A model generated the notes under the pieces. The model had not been told where the DNA came from. It saw only the letters and a program-made list of their open reading frames with translations, and did not search any database. Shown here in pieces: positions 10,280 through 21,925 of a DNA stretch of 64,000 bases. A program made the translations under genes and the position numbers. Source of the DNA: Macrotrachela quadricornifera (lineage: Eukaryota > Rotifera > Eurotatoria > Philodinida > Philodinidae). The stretch is from NCBI GenBank assembly GCA_022393335.1, contig JAJEKB010000238.1:306630-370629 (forward strand). Direction: 5' to 3'. How positions within the stretch are numbered: position 1 is the stretch's first letter; every line of letters begins with the position of its first letter.

Positions 10280-13056
10280 ATGAATGAACAATATAATCGT
10301 TCATCACCAAATAATTTAACTAGTAAAACAATTGATAATATAAGTCCAGAAGAATTAGCAGAATTTCATGAAGCTTTTCGTGTATTTGATCAAGATGGAG
10401 ATGTAAGAAAATAGATTTATTATTGAAAGATTTTTAATTTATTTTTTTATATATTTAAGGGAAGTATAACTCTTCCAGGTTGACTTTTTTTTTCGTTAAA
10501 TTTTATTCTAATTAATAGTCTTTATCTATAGAATTACGTATTGTTCTTGATCAAATGGGTTTAGATCCAAGTGAAGAAGAATTACAAGATATGATTCGTG
10601 AAGTTGATGAAGATCAAAGTGGAAGTATCTCATTTGAAGAATTTGTTGGTACAACAAAAAAGAACAAAACATCTGAAATTATTTATTAACTAATGAATTT
10701 TAATTAGATATGGTTAAAAAAGCAGTTGATACTAATAAAAGTTCACGTGAAGAATTATTTCGAGCTTTTCAAGTGTTTGGTATTGAAAAATATTTTAGAA
10801 GAAAAATGAAACAGTTTTTATATAAATAGATCTTGATCAAAATGGTTTTATTACAATGGAAGAACTTCGTACGGGTATGAATTAATTAAATAACATAAAA
10901 AAAGAAATTTTAATTCTTCACAATAAAACAATTCGAATGCTTAGTGCTCGTGATAGTATGACTGTTAGTTTTAGAACAAAACTTATCGATGAAATTTCTT
11001 CCAGATCCTCTCGAAAGCAAGAAGAACTATAGAAGAGTTCGTTGAGATTTCATAAAGAATATTATTTCATCTTACTAGTAAAGTCTTCATGGCTCATAAA
11101 TTTATAACGTACGTTTTTTTTTAATTAACTTTTCCACAGTAAGTATTCCATATATAAGATGATGATATTTTTCCATAGAGACATCTATCAAATTGTACTC
11201 AAAAAATAATTTAATATTTTTATCTCAAGAGCTTTTTTTGTTATGACGAAAGAGATGCTCTAGTTGGTTGAATATTTTGCACCAAAGACACTTTTTAATA
11301 CGCAAATTATAACACTCTCGTTTGTGGATGGCTTTGGCCTTCAAATCAGAGAGGCGATATGTCTGACGTTATGATAAATTTTGTCAAAGGTGGAAATCTT
11401 CCACGATGATCGAAGTTGTTGCTTGGTCTACAGTTATACAAGCTGCCGCTCGAATCAAGAAATAAAGTCAGCTACAAGTGTAGGAAATGTGTTATATTCA
11501 CGACCTATCATAAATTGAACTACTTCTAATAAAAATAATACTATAAAGGACGAAGATTATTGGAAGTTGGGTCTTTTAACAATAAAAAATACTGCTTTGA
11601 TTTCCAGTCGCACAAGATATCTTTTTAGTATTCGATTTGAATAAATTTTGCACGAAAAATTGACCATTGTGAAAGGATTGATACGATCATTACGTTTGAA
11701 TTTTGAGTATGCAGTAGATTGACATTAAATCTTTTCTCAAACTAAAGTAAACATAAAATATTTCTTCGGTTTAGATCAAAATCCAGTAGTTTCTCAGACT
11801 TCGAAGTCGTTTACTACTTCAATATATTACATTCACAAGATAACGCGACGCAAACGTCGCTAAGCCCTCTACTGGAAGTTGGTTACTACCATTTTAATTT
11901 AGTTGACGTATTTGGAGTTCAAAGATATAAAAGGAACGTTTCCTTCATGACATATTGGATTTCAAAGTAATCATCCATATCCTACAAGAAGGTGCGCTCC
12001 AAACTAAGGGATTTCTCCCTTTATCATATTTGTGCACATTAGAATATAATAAGCCGATTTGTCTTGCAGTGCCTATGAGAAAAAGGTTTCATTCGCTGAA
12101 ATTCGGTAGCTCAGATCCCTATCAGACTATAGGTGGTTTACCACATTCAATAATGAGGTTATTATCAAGATTATATTTACTTTCTTTCCTTCCACAGCAA
12201 TCAAATCAATAAATGAACGAACGAACATTTGTTCATTTTCTGCTCAGCATAGTACTCCTCTTTTCAGTAGATGAAAAACTGATCACAGATTTAGACCTCC
12301 GTTCTCAATTACCTTTAGTCAAGTTTTATGGAAAATATTAATTATTAATAGTTATTAACCAATACAAGTAGACATCAGATTCGGATTCCCCGCCCTCAAT
12401 TACCTTTGATCAGATTATATAGAAAATATTAATTATTAATTATTACAAATAAACATCAGATTCAGATTCCCACCCTCGATTACCTTTCGTCAAATTTTAT
12501 AGAAAATATTAATTACAGATTCTTTCGTTCTGTGTAACGAACGAATAAAGGAGCAAACATATGCTAGGTTTTTTGTAGCTCCTCGACACAACATTACCCT
12601 CCTTTCAGTAGAGGAGAAGAATGTTAACTTCGTCATTTATCTAGAAATGATTAATATTCTATGAAATAGTCCAACTAATTTTTTTTTCATAACAAATCAG
12701 AGATATGTGAAAGCGAGACTAAAATTACGTGAAGAAAATCAATTTAAGCTAAATTCAAAAGATATAATTGAAAATATTGATATTAATGGTCTAAATTATT
12801 CAAAAAATAATGACTAACATCTTAATATATCCATTACGGAACATAAACATCACTAACTAATATTCTTCTAATAGTTCTTCAAGCGACAGGTGATCGTCCA
12901 ACCGATGAAGATGCTCTCGAAATGATAGCTGAAGCAGATATTGATGGCGATGGACGAAGTAAAAAAAAAACATTAACTATTAATCTTTCATTTCCCTTAG
13001 TTAATTACGATGAATTCGTTCTGATAATGACTAATAATACATCATCGAGAAAGTAA
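10280..13056 (+). CDS. Calmodulin-like protein with four EF-hands
   Basis: Seven exons join in frame: 10280-10402, 10460-10478, 10532-10648, 10708-10779, 10830-10874, 12875-12958 and 13001-13056, giving 171 aa. The second exon is a 19-bp microexon. The four calcium loops read DQDGDGSITLPE, DEDQSGSISFEE, DLDQNGFITMEE and DIDGDGRINYDE, all with Asp at position 1, Gly at 6 and Glu at 12. An N-terminal extension of about 25 residues (Asn/Ser-rich) precedes the first helix. It should be a calcium sensor of the calmodulin/troponin C superfamily; which partner it serves cannot be told. The central linker exon is followed by a 2-kb intron, far longer than the others. Confidence 0.88.
10875..12874. 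other. Outsized 2.0-kb intron of the calmodulin-like gene
   Basis: The intron has GT-AG ends and interrupts the third/fourth EF-hand region. Base composition is visibly less AT-rich between about 11330 and 12240. A stop-free stretch at 11955-12212 has no recognisable motif and no ATG start. I suspect a decayed insertion, but cannot name one. It also holds the tandem repeats described separately. Confidence 0.4.
12284..12520. repeat. Three diverged tandem copies of an 80-91-bp unit
   Basis: Units start near 12284, 12374 and 12456. Each contains the string ctcaattacctt or a one- or two-base variant, followed by tatagaaaatattaatta. Spacing of the shared core is 91 and then 80 bp. They are inside the large intron of the calmodulin-like gene. 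Confidence 0.75.
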
Positions 13057-13323
13057 TTAACATATATATTTCATGACAAAAAAAAGTGAACAATAACACA
13101 CACGATTTCACCGAATTAACGTCCAATTCAATAGTAAAACGTGTATGTACAACTGAAAAGAAAAACTGATTAATAACAACCGGGATAATAAATTACACTT
13201 GTTTCGATCTAATACTTAAATACACAATAAAATGAGAAAAGAAAAAGAAAATACATATAAGAAAAATAGAATAACAAATTAAACAATCTTTATTTTATTT
13301 TATTTTTTAATGTCTCTCTATTT

Positions 13324-16300
13324 AAGATCGACTACCACAACATGAAGATTTTTTCGTTGTTTTATCTAAATCAATGCCAGATGTACGATAACGTTCCAAA
13401 TCTTCATTACATTGCATATCTCTATTAGAAAAAAAAGAAATATTTTTTTTATTAATAAAATTCAATATATACCGAGCTAATTCAATAAGTGCTTCATTGG
13501 AATTTGTACCATCTTTTGCACTTGTTTCAATAAATAATGCACGATATTCCTAAGAATAAAAATAAATATATTTCTTTAATTTAAATCTTGTTTTTTGTTT
13601 TATAAATAAAATTAAACAAACTTTAGCTAATTTTAATCCATCATCAAATTCAATAACACGTTTTCCTTCTGAACGTATTTGATCTCTTAAATCAATTTTA
13701 TTTGCAACAATCATAACTGAAACTTTTTTTGGAGTTGATTCTGTTATTGTATCAATCCATTCTCGAACATTTAAAAATGAACGTTCATATGTTGAATCAT
13801 AAACAAGTATAACACCATCACATCGACGAAAATATGATTTTGCAATGCTTCGAAATCTTTTTATTTTATAAAAATAAATTATTAAAAATTACTTTTTTAT
13901 TTTAAATTATTTGTTTTACCTTTCTTGTCCAGCTGTATCCCATAATTGTATAGCAATACGTTTACTATCTAATTCAAGTTGTTTATTTTGAAAATCAACG
14001 CCCAATGTAGAATTTATATTTGAAACAAATTTTCCTTTACATAAACGCATTATTAATGTACTTTTACCAACAGCAGCATCACCACAAAAAACAACTTTAT
14101 ACATCCGACTACAAACAAAATAAAAGAATTACTAATTATCAAAAAAAAAATTTTTTTATTTATTTATATTACTCAAATGGAAGATTTGATGCTATTGGCC
14201 CTTGTTGATTATCATTATTTGTTGATATACTTGGTTTTCTTGTAGATGTACTATTATGTGAAAACGATTGATTAAAAGAATTTTTTAATGATGAACGTCC
14301 ATTAATAGATGGTCGTTTTGATGATCGCTGTTGTGACCATCGTTTTGAATTATTACGATCAAATGAATTCTATTTAAATTTATTTATTATTATTATTTTT
14401 TTAAATAAAAATTAATAATATAATTACTTCATCAAATACATCATCAGAATCAGTATCATCATTATTTCGTTTTGTTGGCATCGATCGATATTGTTTGGAA
14501 TTTCTCGATATACTTTGTTTATTTGATTTTATATCATGATCAGATTCTATTTCAGTTACATCACGTATTGTTGTTAATGATAAACCACTATCTATAGTAA
14601 AATAAAATCAAAATTATATTTCCTAGTATATAGATAAATATATAGAAGGCTAAAGCTTAAAGAATAAAAGAATGCATTTTGCTTTCCCATTAATCATAGA
14701 AAGATTTATTGATACTATATTCACATTCAATAACAAACCATGCATAGTATTGCTTCTGTTAGTATGATTAGTAGGAATTATAATTGCTGCTGATGATGAT
14801 GATAATGTTTCTCCGGGTAAAGTTTTTTCTGATAATATATCAGGATTATCTAATTGAAATTTAGATAAAGATTTATTTCCATGTATACCTATTTCATCAG
14901 TTGATTCAAGATCGAATGAATCAAGTTTACCAAGATGAGAATGTTGATGAACCATTGATGCATTTAATGGTGACATACTAATTTAAATAAATAAATAAAT
15001 AAATAAGAATATTTTTTTAATATAAACGTACCATTCCATTTTTGGATTATGATTATGATTCCAATAACCTTCAAGAATTGATCCTGCTCTAGACATGGAT
15101 CGTTTTGATATAAGAGCATTCTATAATAAATAAAGATTAAAAAACAAATTTTTTTTTTTTGTATTTAAAATGTCAAACTTCAGAAGGAGGAATAATGGAT
15201 TTATTTGATTCAATTGTAGCACGTAATGTGTCATTTTCATCTCGAAGTTTTTTATTAACTTCTCTAGAAATGTCAAAAAGAACATTAATCAATAAAATTT
15301 TATGATTTAAATACATACACAAGTTGACGAATATTTGTTTGTAACGATTCTTTTTCTCGATAATTATTTGATGATACTTGTTTTTCTCTAAAAATATTTT
15401 GCTTTTTTTTGTCTTATCTTTAATTATAAAATATTTTTCTACTGTAAAAGCATTGTTTGTCGTTCATTTAATTGACTTTTATATGATTGTAAATCACTTT
15501 TTAATATAGCTATTGATGTTAATGAATCATTTAATGATGCATTCAGTGATTGATTTTCTTGTGTTAATTTACAAATTTCTTCACGTAATAAAACTATTGT
15601 TGAATCTTCATTTAATTGATGTTCAAGATAACATTGTTCAATCTAAATAATAAAAATATTTTATTTGATTTAATAGGAAAAAAAAAAGAATTACAGCTTG
15701 TAAACGTTGAACATTTGCATGTAAATCAGATATTTGTTTCGATGCACGCTGTTGAATTAATTCACGTTCAGATTCAAATTTTTGTTGTTCCTATTTCATA
15801 AAAAAAATATTTTCATTTTTTTTTTATATGTTTTAAATAAATAATAAACGAACTTCTTTACGAATTTTTTCTTCTAATTGACGCATTTCACGTTCTTGAT
15901 CTTCTTCAATACGTCTTAAAAATTTTTCATTCGTTTCTTTTTCTCTATAATAATAATAATAAAAAAACAAAAATACTTTCCTTTTTTTTTTCCTAGAAAT
16001 ATTAATTACCGTTTATAAGAATCTTCTAATCGTTTTATTTCTTTTCGATATTTAATTATATCACAAACAAATATTTCAAGAATTGATTGAAATTGTTCAA
16101 TTGATTCATTATTTGATCCATTTCGTAATGTTTCATAAAAATCATAAATTTGTTCTTGACTAAAGAAAAGAAAAAATCTCAAAATTTATAAGTAAATTCT
16201 GCACTTACAAATTGAAATTATCAAACATTTCAATCGATAAATTTCTTTTTTTAAGATATGTATTGAATGAAAAGAATTTTTGTTGATATTTCTCATCATC

Positions 16301-16570
16301 TGACGTCATGTTTTCTTTTTTTTCAAGTTAAAAAGGTTTTGTTTTAGAATATATGTAAAAGTATGTTGATCATCTGTCTGAATGATTTTACAATATTCAA
16401 AACAAAACACTTTGTCACTCTCTTCTCCTCCTACTAATACCAAATGGTGCTCTATTTTTTTCATTCTTATTGCCTTGATACATGCATTCACTCGAAGAAA
16501 ATATATTTCTTATAACTTACTTGGAAAAGATATTTTCAATGATATCATCGGTATCATTTGAATTCATCAT
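13324..16570 (-). CDS. RASEF/CRACR2A-like coiled-coil Rab GTPase without EF-hands
   Basis: A many-exon gene. The C-terminal Rab domain shows the P-loop GDAAVGKST, switch [10 protein letters not shown], base-binding motif ANKIDL and ETSAKDG, and ends in [10 protein letters not shown] with a likely prenylated Cys pair. Before it come about 250 residues of coiled coil (such as [13 protein letters not shown]), then a Ser-rich linker. This is the order found in RASEF (Rab45) and CRACR2A, large Rabs in vesicle traffic. The start is uncertain. ATG at 16570 opens a short exon ([16 protein letters not shown]) with a perfect donor at 16521 that can splice in phase to [13 protein letters not shown] at 16309 in the next exon is the alternative. 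The usual N-terminal EF-hands are not in this reading frame but occur in a separate gene just upstream. Confidence 0.8.
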
Positions 16571-17022
16571 GAAATTTTAATCGCTCGAAATAATTTATAT
16601 CGAAAAAAAAATGTTTATAGTTTGTGATAGGAACAAAACAACAGGGATCGTTTGTTGGTGTAGTTACGTTATGATTATTCTTCTGTCTACTTCATTTTAT
16701 TTCTTCTCTTTTCGCTTTCTTTTACTTCTTCTTTCTCTTTCGAATGTGCATAATTCCGTACATAGCGATGTTTATGAAAAGGACACGGTACCCTTTTTCT
16801 AGTCACTGTCATTCGACTTTTTTTCTTTCGCTCAGGTGAGCATATTTAAAAAGTAACTGTAGTAAAAAAAAAGTGAATAACTATTATTAATATATTGTAG
16901 GTGTTGATACAATCTATTTATATTATGTACAAACTTTCGTTTCGTGAATAAACACTTAATTGCAAGGTACTCCGATAAAAAAAGAAAAATCTCCGTTAAT
17001 AAAAAAAAATATTTTCTATAAA
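16571..17022. other. Spacer between the EF-hand gene and the RASEF-like gene
   Basis: These 450 bp are AT-rich with pyrimidine runs. I looked for exons that could join the upstream EF-hand frame to the Rab gene and found none in phase without a stop. It probably holds the RASEF-like promoter. Confidence 0.4.
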
Positions 17023-17376
17023 TTATTGTTTTTCCTCATACCATGAAAGATGATTGAATACTTCATTGATTTGTACTTGTGTCATATTTGTAGTTAAATC
17101 TTCTTCTTTATCAATAACATTTTCTTGATTAATTAATTTTTTTTTATATAATGAATGATGATTATCATTTGGTTTAATAAGTTCTTTAAAACCATGTATA
17201 AATTCATTTAAACTAATACGATTATCATGATCTGTATCAAGATCATTAAATATAATATCAATTTCCGATGGTGATAAATGTGGACATATAACTTGAAGTT
17301 TTTCTTTATTAAGATAACCACTACCGTCTGAATCGACTAATTGAAAAATATGTTGTATATCTTCAGTATCACTCAT
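17023..17376 (-). CDS. Two-EF-hand protein resembling the RASEF N-terminus
   Basis: A single exon of 117 aa from ATG at 17376. Two EF-hand loops are clear: DSDGSGYLNKEK and DTDHDNRISLNE, followed by FIHGFKEL, which is the arrangement at the start of vertebrate RASEF. The tail is a polar Asn/Lys-rich stretch ending in HLSWYEEKQ. It is a likely calcium sensor. The gene lies immediately upstream of the Rab gene in the same orientation, so it may be the detached first part of that gene. A possible donor (catg|gtatgag) near the stop exists, but no acceptor in the right phase was found. Confidence 0.75.
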   Translation of the reverse strand: MSDTEDIQHIFQLVDSDGSGYLNKEKLQVICPHLSPSEIDIIFNDLDTDHDNRISLNEFIHGFKELIKPNDNHHSLYKKKLINQENVIDKEEDLTTNMTQVQINEVFNHLSWYEEKQ

Positions 17377-17982
17377 TGTTAACTGTCTAGATCATATTCG
17401 TTTAACTGATAGTTTTTTCTTTTTCGCTTTAGTTTTTATTTTTTTATTTTTTTTTTGCAGTTGATATCAATGACATGTTGTAACCATTGCACCAGATGTT
17501 TTATGTATTCTGTGAAAAAAAAAAAGTAAAATATGAAAGACACAAGTCAATAGAGACTAAAGGCAAATGTGATTTACGAGCATCCTAAAAAAAAAATAAA
17601 AGGCAAACGCCTATTCCGTTTTTTTTTCTATTGGATCGAATCAATATGATTATATTGACATGAAAATATAAAATCAATTTCGAGTTAGAAATAAAACCTT
17701 GATAAACGAATATAAAAAAAATCACTTGAATCATAGATTATATATATATACAGACTCTATGCCATTCGTTATTTATTAACTATAAAAAGAAAAAACTACC
17801 TTTGTTATTATAGAAAATGATTCATACAAAAATTGATTACATATGTCAGTCATTTTATTTCTCTTTTTCTTATTAACATTTTAGATTATTGACTTTAAAT
17901 ATATTCTGATTAAGATTTATTTAAGAATTCTCTTATAATATTAATAAAAGAAAAAAAGACAGTTTTTTTTTGTATTTGAATA
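17377..17982. other. Intergenic, no gene seen
   Basis: This 606-bp gap lies between the EF-hand and Tctex-type genes. It is AT-rich with T and A runs and a short TA repeat near 17740. No coding or RNA feature is supported. Confidence 0.4.
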
Positions 17983-18558
17983 TTAATCTGCATAAACTGC
18001 AAAAGCCGTTGCAATAGCAAGCATATCATATCCTAATTTTGCTTGTACAGTTACTGATCCATCTGTTTCACGATCCCATAAACATCTTGATACAATTGCC
18101 ATTGATTGATGTATTTGTCTATCGGGTACTGCTTGTACAATAGTAACAAGTACAACAATTCTATATCGAATATTATTTAATATATCCGATTTAATAACAC
18201 GACGTAATCGTTGTGATAAATCTCGAACAAGATCTAAACATTGTTTTGGTTCATAATGAAGTGTTTTTGATATTCGAGCACATCGACGATTAAGTTCTAA
18301 TTGAAGAAGTTTTTGTGCACGTGAAAAATCAAATTTACGATTGGGACCAAGAGCATATGTTGCTGTACGCGGACTTTGATTATTAATATTTGTATTTAAT
18401 CCTTGAGTAATATCAGAATTGGTACTTGCTTGACGGTGCCAATTACTATTCCAAGATGGAACTGTTAAATTAGTAGATGATTGTAAATCATGTGTATGTT
18501 TCGTTAAATTTACAACACGTTGAAGCATAGCACGAGTTGTTAAACGTTTCGATTCCAT
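17983..18558 (-). CDS. Tctex-type dynein light chain domain protein
   Basis: A single exon of 191 aa from the ATG at 18558. The first 90 residues are polar and unstructured. The C-terminal 110 residues form a Tctex1 domain: LGPNRKFDFSRAQKLL, YEPKQCLDLVRDLSQRL, RYRIVVLVTIVQ, SRCLWDRETDGS and a final AIATAFAVYAD, which match the TCTEX1D/DYNLT family motif by motif. Members are dynein light or light-intermediate partners, often in cilia. It faces away from the PACT-domain gene; the two share a 490-bp promoter region and both suggest microtubule or cilium functions, though a link is only inferred. Confidence 0.88.
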   Translation of the reverse strand: MESKRLTTRAMLQRVVNLTKHTHDLQSSTNLTVPSWNSNWHRQASTNSDITQGLNTNINNQSPRTATYALGPNRKFDFSRAQKLLQLELNRRCARISKTLHYEPKQCLDLVRDLSQRLRRVIKSDILNNIRYRIVVLVTIVQAVPDRQIHQSMAIVSRCLWDRETDGSVTVQAKLGYDMLAIATAFAVYAD

Positions 18559-19048
18559 CACTATTTTTATTACTAACGTCTTGTCGATGTTTATTAGAAA
18601 AAAATGTCTTTAAGGGGCAACTGGAACTCATAATTCTTCCGTCGCTTAAATTGAACATGTAAGTATTATAACGGGAGGCGAAACAAGCATGCTTTTGTGC
18701 TTGTCAATCATTCATTCTTATTTTTTTATTATACTTACTTTCTTCTACTTCATATCAAATTTGACAATCATAATAAAAAAAATTCTTTTCTTCGTCATTC
18801 TTGTTGTTATGCAAAATCTTTTATTTCAATAATAGAAAAAAAATACTTATAAGCAATCAAATAAAAGACAAGAAAGACGAATGATTATTTGAAAGAGAGA
18901 AAAGAAAATGAAACTGATTGTCGCGCTTTGTGGTTGAAAGAATATAAAATAAACAATCAAAAGAAGAGAGAAAAAAAACGAATAAGATAAAAAAAAAGCC
19001 ACATTAACATTTAACAGAACAAAAAAAAGAAAGTGGATACGTAATACA
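18559..19048. other. Shared upstream region of the Tctex and PACT genes
   Basis: This 490-bp gap lies between two divergently transcribed genes and contains long A-rich stretches just before the PACT gene start. Bidirectional promoter use is likely from geometry alone. Confidence 0.45.
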
Positions 19049-20537
19049 ATGAGCCAACGAGAAATACCACGGCAACCAACTGTTACTCTTCATTTAACAG
19101 TGGAAAAAAATTCCACTCAAATGACTTCACCATATCGACAACAACAAGTGCCTGAACTTGAAACTATAACAAACTATATGTCTGCATCACCTAGAACAAC
19201 ACCTATTGATTGGAAATCACGTTATGAAACATTACAATTTCAACATCAAATTGAACTTGAACGTATTCGTCTTCATTATGAACATGAACTTAAAGAAAAA
19301 GTAGCAGGTAAATATAAAATAATAAAACAACATCAAAACAAAAAATATATGTAAATATATATCTTTTTTTTTCAGACATACGATTACAATTAAAACGTGA
19401 ATATGATTATCAATTTGCTGAATTTCGAGCTCGCTTTTTAGAACAACAACAACAATTACATAATATAAGTTCAAGTAGTCTTGCACTTGATCAAAGTATT
19501 GGTGAACAAGTTCGAGAACAGATACGTCTTGCACAAGAATATGATCGTAATGAAGATGAACGTCGACAATATCTATTACAACAATCAACTGATAGTGATG
19601 AACTTAAACGACTTATTAATAAATTACATACAGAAGGTAAAATAAAATCTTCTTAAAAATAAATTAAATAATTCAAACTAAACTTGTTATTTAATACCTA
19701 ATTTATATTCAAAAACAACATTGATCTCTAACTAAAATATATTTATAAAATAAATATTTATTATCTGTTGTTTTTTTTTTGTTAGGTATACATGTATTAA
19801 CATTAAGTGAATTACTTGCATTACGATTAAATGGTATAAATATAAATACAACAGAAGATTCAATAAATTCATTACAAAAACTTTATGAAGAAAATTCTGC
19901 ACTTCGTTCACTTATAGCTAATATGAATGCAAATGAAACGGGTAATAAATTAATAAAATGTCTTGCTGATATATTTCGTTGTGAACAAGAACGTCGTTTA
20001 ATACAAATTCATCAACATCCAAATTCTTCTAAACTTGAACAAGAAATTCATGATATGTGTAATTATCAACGTGATGCATTAACAAAATTTTTTTCTGAAG
20101 ATCGTCTTTTATTAATTAATGAACTTGAACAAACAAAAGATCAATTAAATTATTTAAAAGCAAAATTTGAACAATTTAAACAAACACAAAATCCATTAAC
20201 ATCAAATAAATTTTATTTTAAATATATACGTTGTGATAACCATAGAAAATCTTTAATATATCAAAAACGTTATTTACTTGTTTTATTAACCGGTTATGAA
20301 GATACAGAAACTTATGCATTAAATGAAATTCGACGTTTAACTGGTGATACGAAATCATATCCACATTCGAATCAATATGGTTATGATAAAATGAAATTAA
20401 TTCATAAACAATCATATTATCGACGTGCATATGATTATCGTTTTCGTTTTCGATGTTATGTTAGAGTTGTTATTGCTTCGATTCGAATGCGTTGCCTTGC
20501 TAGAAAATGGGCACAAAAATTAGTTACTATTAAATAG
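19049..20537 (+). CDS. Short PACT-domain (pericentrin/AKAP9-type) centrosomal protein
   Basis: Three exons, 19049-19307, 19376-19636 and 19786-20537, give 423 aa. The first two thirds are coiled coil rich in Gln, Glu and Arg (for example ELERIRLHYEHELKEK). The C-terminal 100 residues match the PACT domain: YFKYIRCDNHRKSLIYQKRY followed by LLVLLTGYEDTE, and a basic end with RVVIASIRMRCLARKWAQKL. PACT targets pericentrin, AKAP9 and fly PLP to centrosomes or basal bodies. Those relatives usually have over 2000 residues, so this is a miniature version. The frame is open across all joins and the ATG is preceded by an A-rich leader, so no truncation is evident. Confidence 0.82.
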
Positions 20538-21165
20538 ATTTGTGTCTTCCTTTTTTTTTTTTCTTGTTTTTATATCTTTATGAACATATAGTATTAGTCT
20601 GAGAAAGATAGAAAATAAATTCTTCATTTCTCATGCACATTTTAAATAATAATTAATATTAAATTGGTATCGGTCTAAACGACCTACATGAAATACTCTT
20701 TCAGTCTTTCTCCAATGGCATCCATTGATAAAATGAAAACCGCATAAAACTACAAATTCTATTTTTATTTTGAAAACATCATTTACTAAGTATATTATTA
20801 ATAGAAACTATTATATATGTTTACTATTATCAATGATAATTCTAGAGAGTACATCTTTCTTTTGTTGTCATACACCAAGAGACAAGATATATACTTTGAA
20901 ATAAATGTAATTGTAATATCTTTTTTCATTGTCCTTGTTGATTGTTTACGACATACATGACTATTGTTATGATGAATAAGCCAAATAAATTGTCTCTCTT
21001 ATTCATTTACACATTTTATCGAGAAATAAAAAATCGAAATAGATAAGAATTAAACTATTATTCGTTCCGCACCTCGATATTTATTGATTCACCTTAGCGA
21101 TAACGATTACTATATAGACCATTGCACATACATCTTATTTCATTCTTTTTACTTCTTCATCTATC
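20538..21165. other. Intergenic, no gene seen
   Basis: These 628 bp lie between the PACT gene and the LURP-one-related gene, both on the plus strand. It should hold the terminator of one and promoter of the other. An aaataaa at about 20612 could be a polyadenylation signal of the PACT gene. Confidence 0.4.
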
Positions 21166-21925
21166 ATGGCTCGTCTTCTTCTACTATTAATTGCTATACA
21201 GTTAGTTTTATTAGCTACTGTTTCGGGATTTTTTTCATCGTCTAAAATTAAACATGCAACTAAATATAAACTTCAACAAAAAGTTCTTACACTTGGTTCA
21301 TCTTATACAGTTAAGGATGATCATGATAAACCTGTTTACAAAGTAAAATATTATATTAATTTTTAAAATTTTATTTTATATATACATATGTATTTCTTAA
21401 GATTGGATTTAAAACAATAGGTCTTGGTAAACATCTTCAATTAACTGATGTTGATGGCAAACATGAACATTATTCTAGTAAGAATATAAATAAAATAAAT
21501 TTTTATTATTTGTATTTTGTCTTTTCTTTCTTATTATAATTTAGTTAAACATATACTTAATCCACTTGGTTTAGCTAAATATGAAATTCGTCAAAATAAT
21601 CAAGTTATTGCTGATGTTAAGTAAGTTTTAGATAATTATTAAATAAATTTTTCTTTTTTAAAATATAAATTTTATTTTTAGACGTAAAATGAATCTTATT
21701 GGTGGTAAAAAATTTCAAGTTAAATCAAAACTTGGTGACTTTAAAATTCTTGGTAATTTTCGTTCACGTGAATTTAAAATAAAAAAAGGTCATCAACTTG
21801 TTGCTACTGTATCAAAGAAATTCTTTGCAATTGGTGATCAATATGGTGTTAAAATTGAACAAGGTCAAGATGTACCATTTATTTTAGCATTAGCTATTGT
21901 TGTTGATGAAGTCGCTCATGGTTAA
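21166..21925 (+). CDS. Secreted LURP-one-related (LOR/tubby-C-like) protein
   Basis: Four exons, 21166-21342, 21402-21477, 21545-21620 and 21682-21925, give 190 aa. A clear signal peptide (MARLLLLLIAIQLVLLATVSG) is followed by a complete LOR domain: KYKLQQKVLTLGSSYTVKD, AKYEIRQNNQVIADVK, FKILGNFRSREFKIKKG, VATVSKKFFAIGDQYGVKI and a hydrophobic ending ILALAIVVDEV. The fold resembles phospholipid scramblases and the tubby C-terminal domain. LOR proteins are best known from plants, usually without a signal peptide; here export is predicted. Function is unknown; membrane phospholipid binding is only a guess. Confidence 0.82.

Noticed and set aside
11955..12212. 85-codon open stretch in the large calmodulin-like intron
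   Set aside because: It begins at TTG, not ATG, and has no recognisable motif. Kept only as a hint of a decayed insertion.
19232..19588. 118-codon minus-strand frame opposite the PACT gene
   Set aside because: It is an antisense shadow crossing a real intron, with a low-complexity Val/Asp/His composition.
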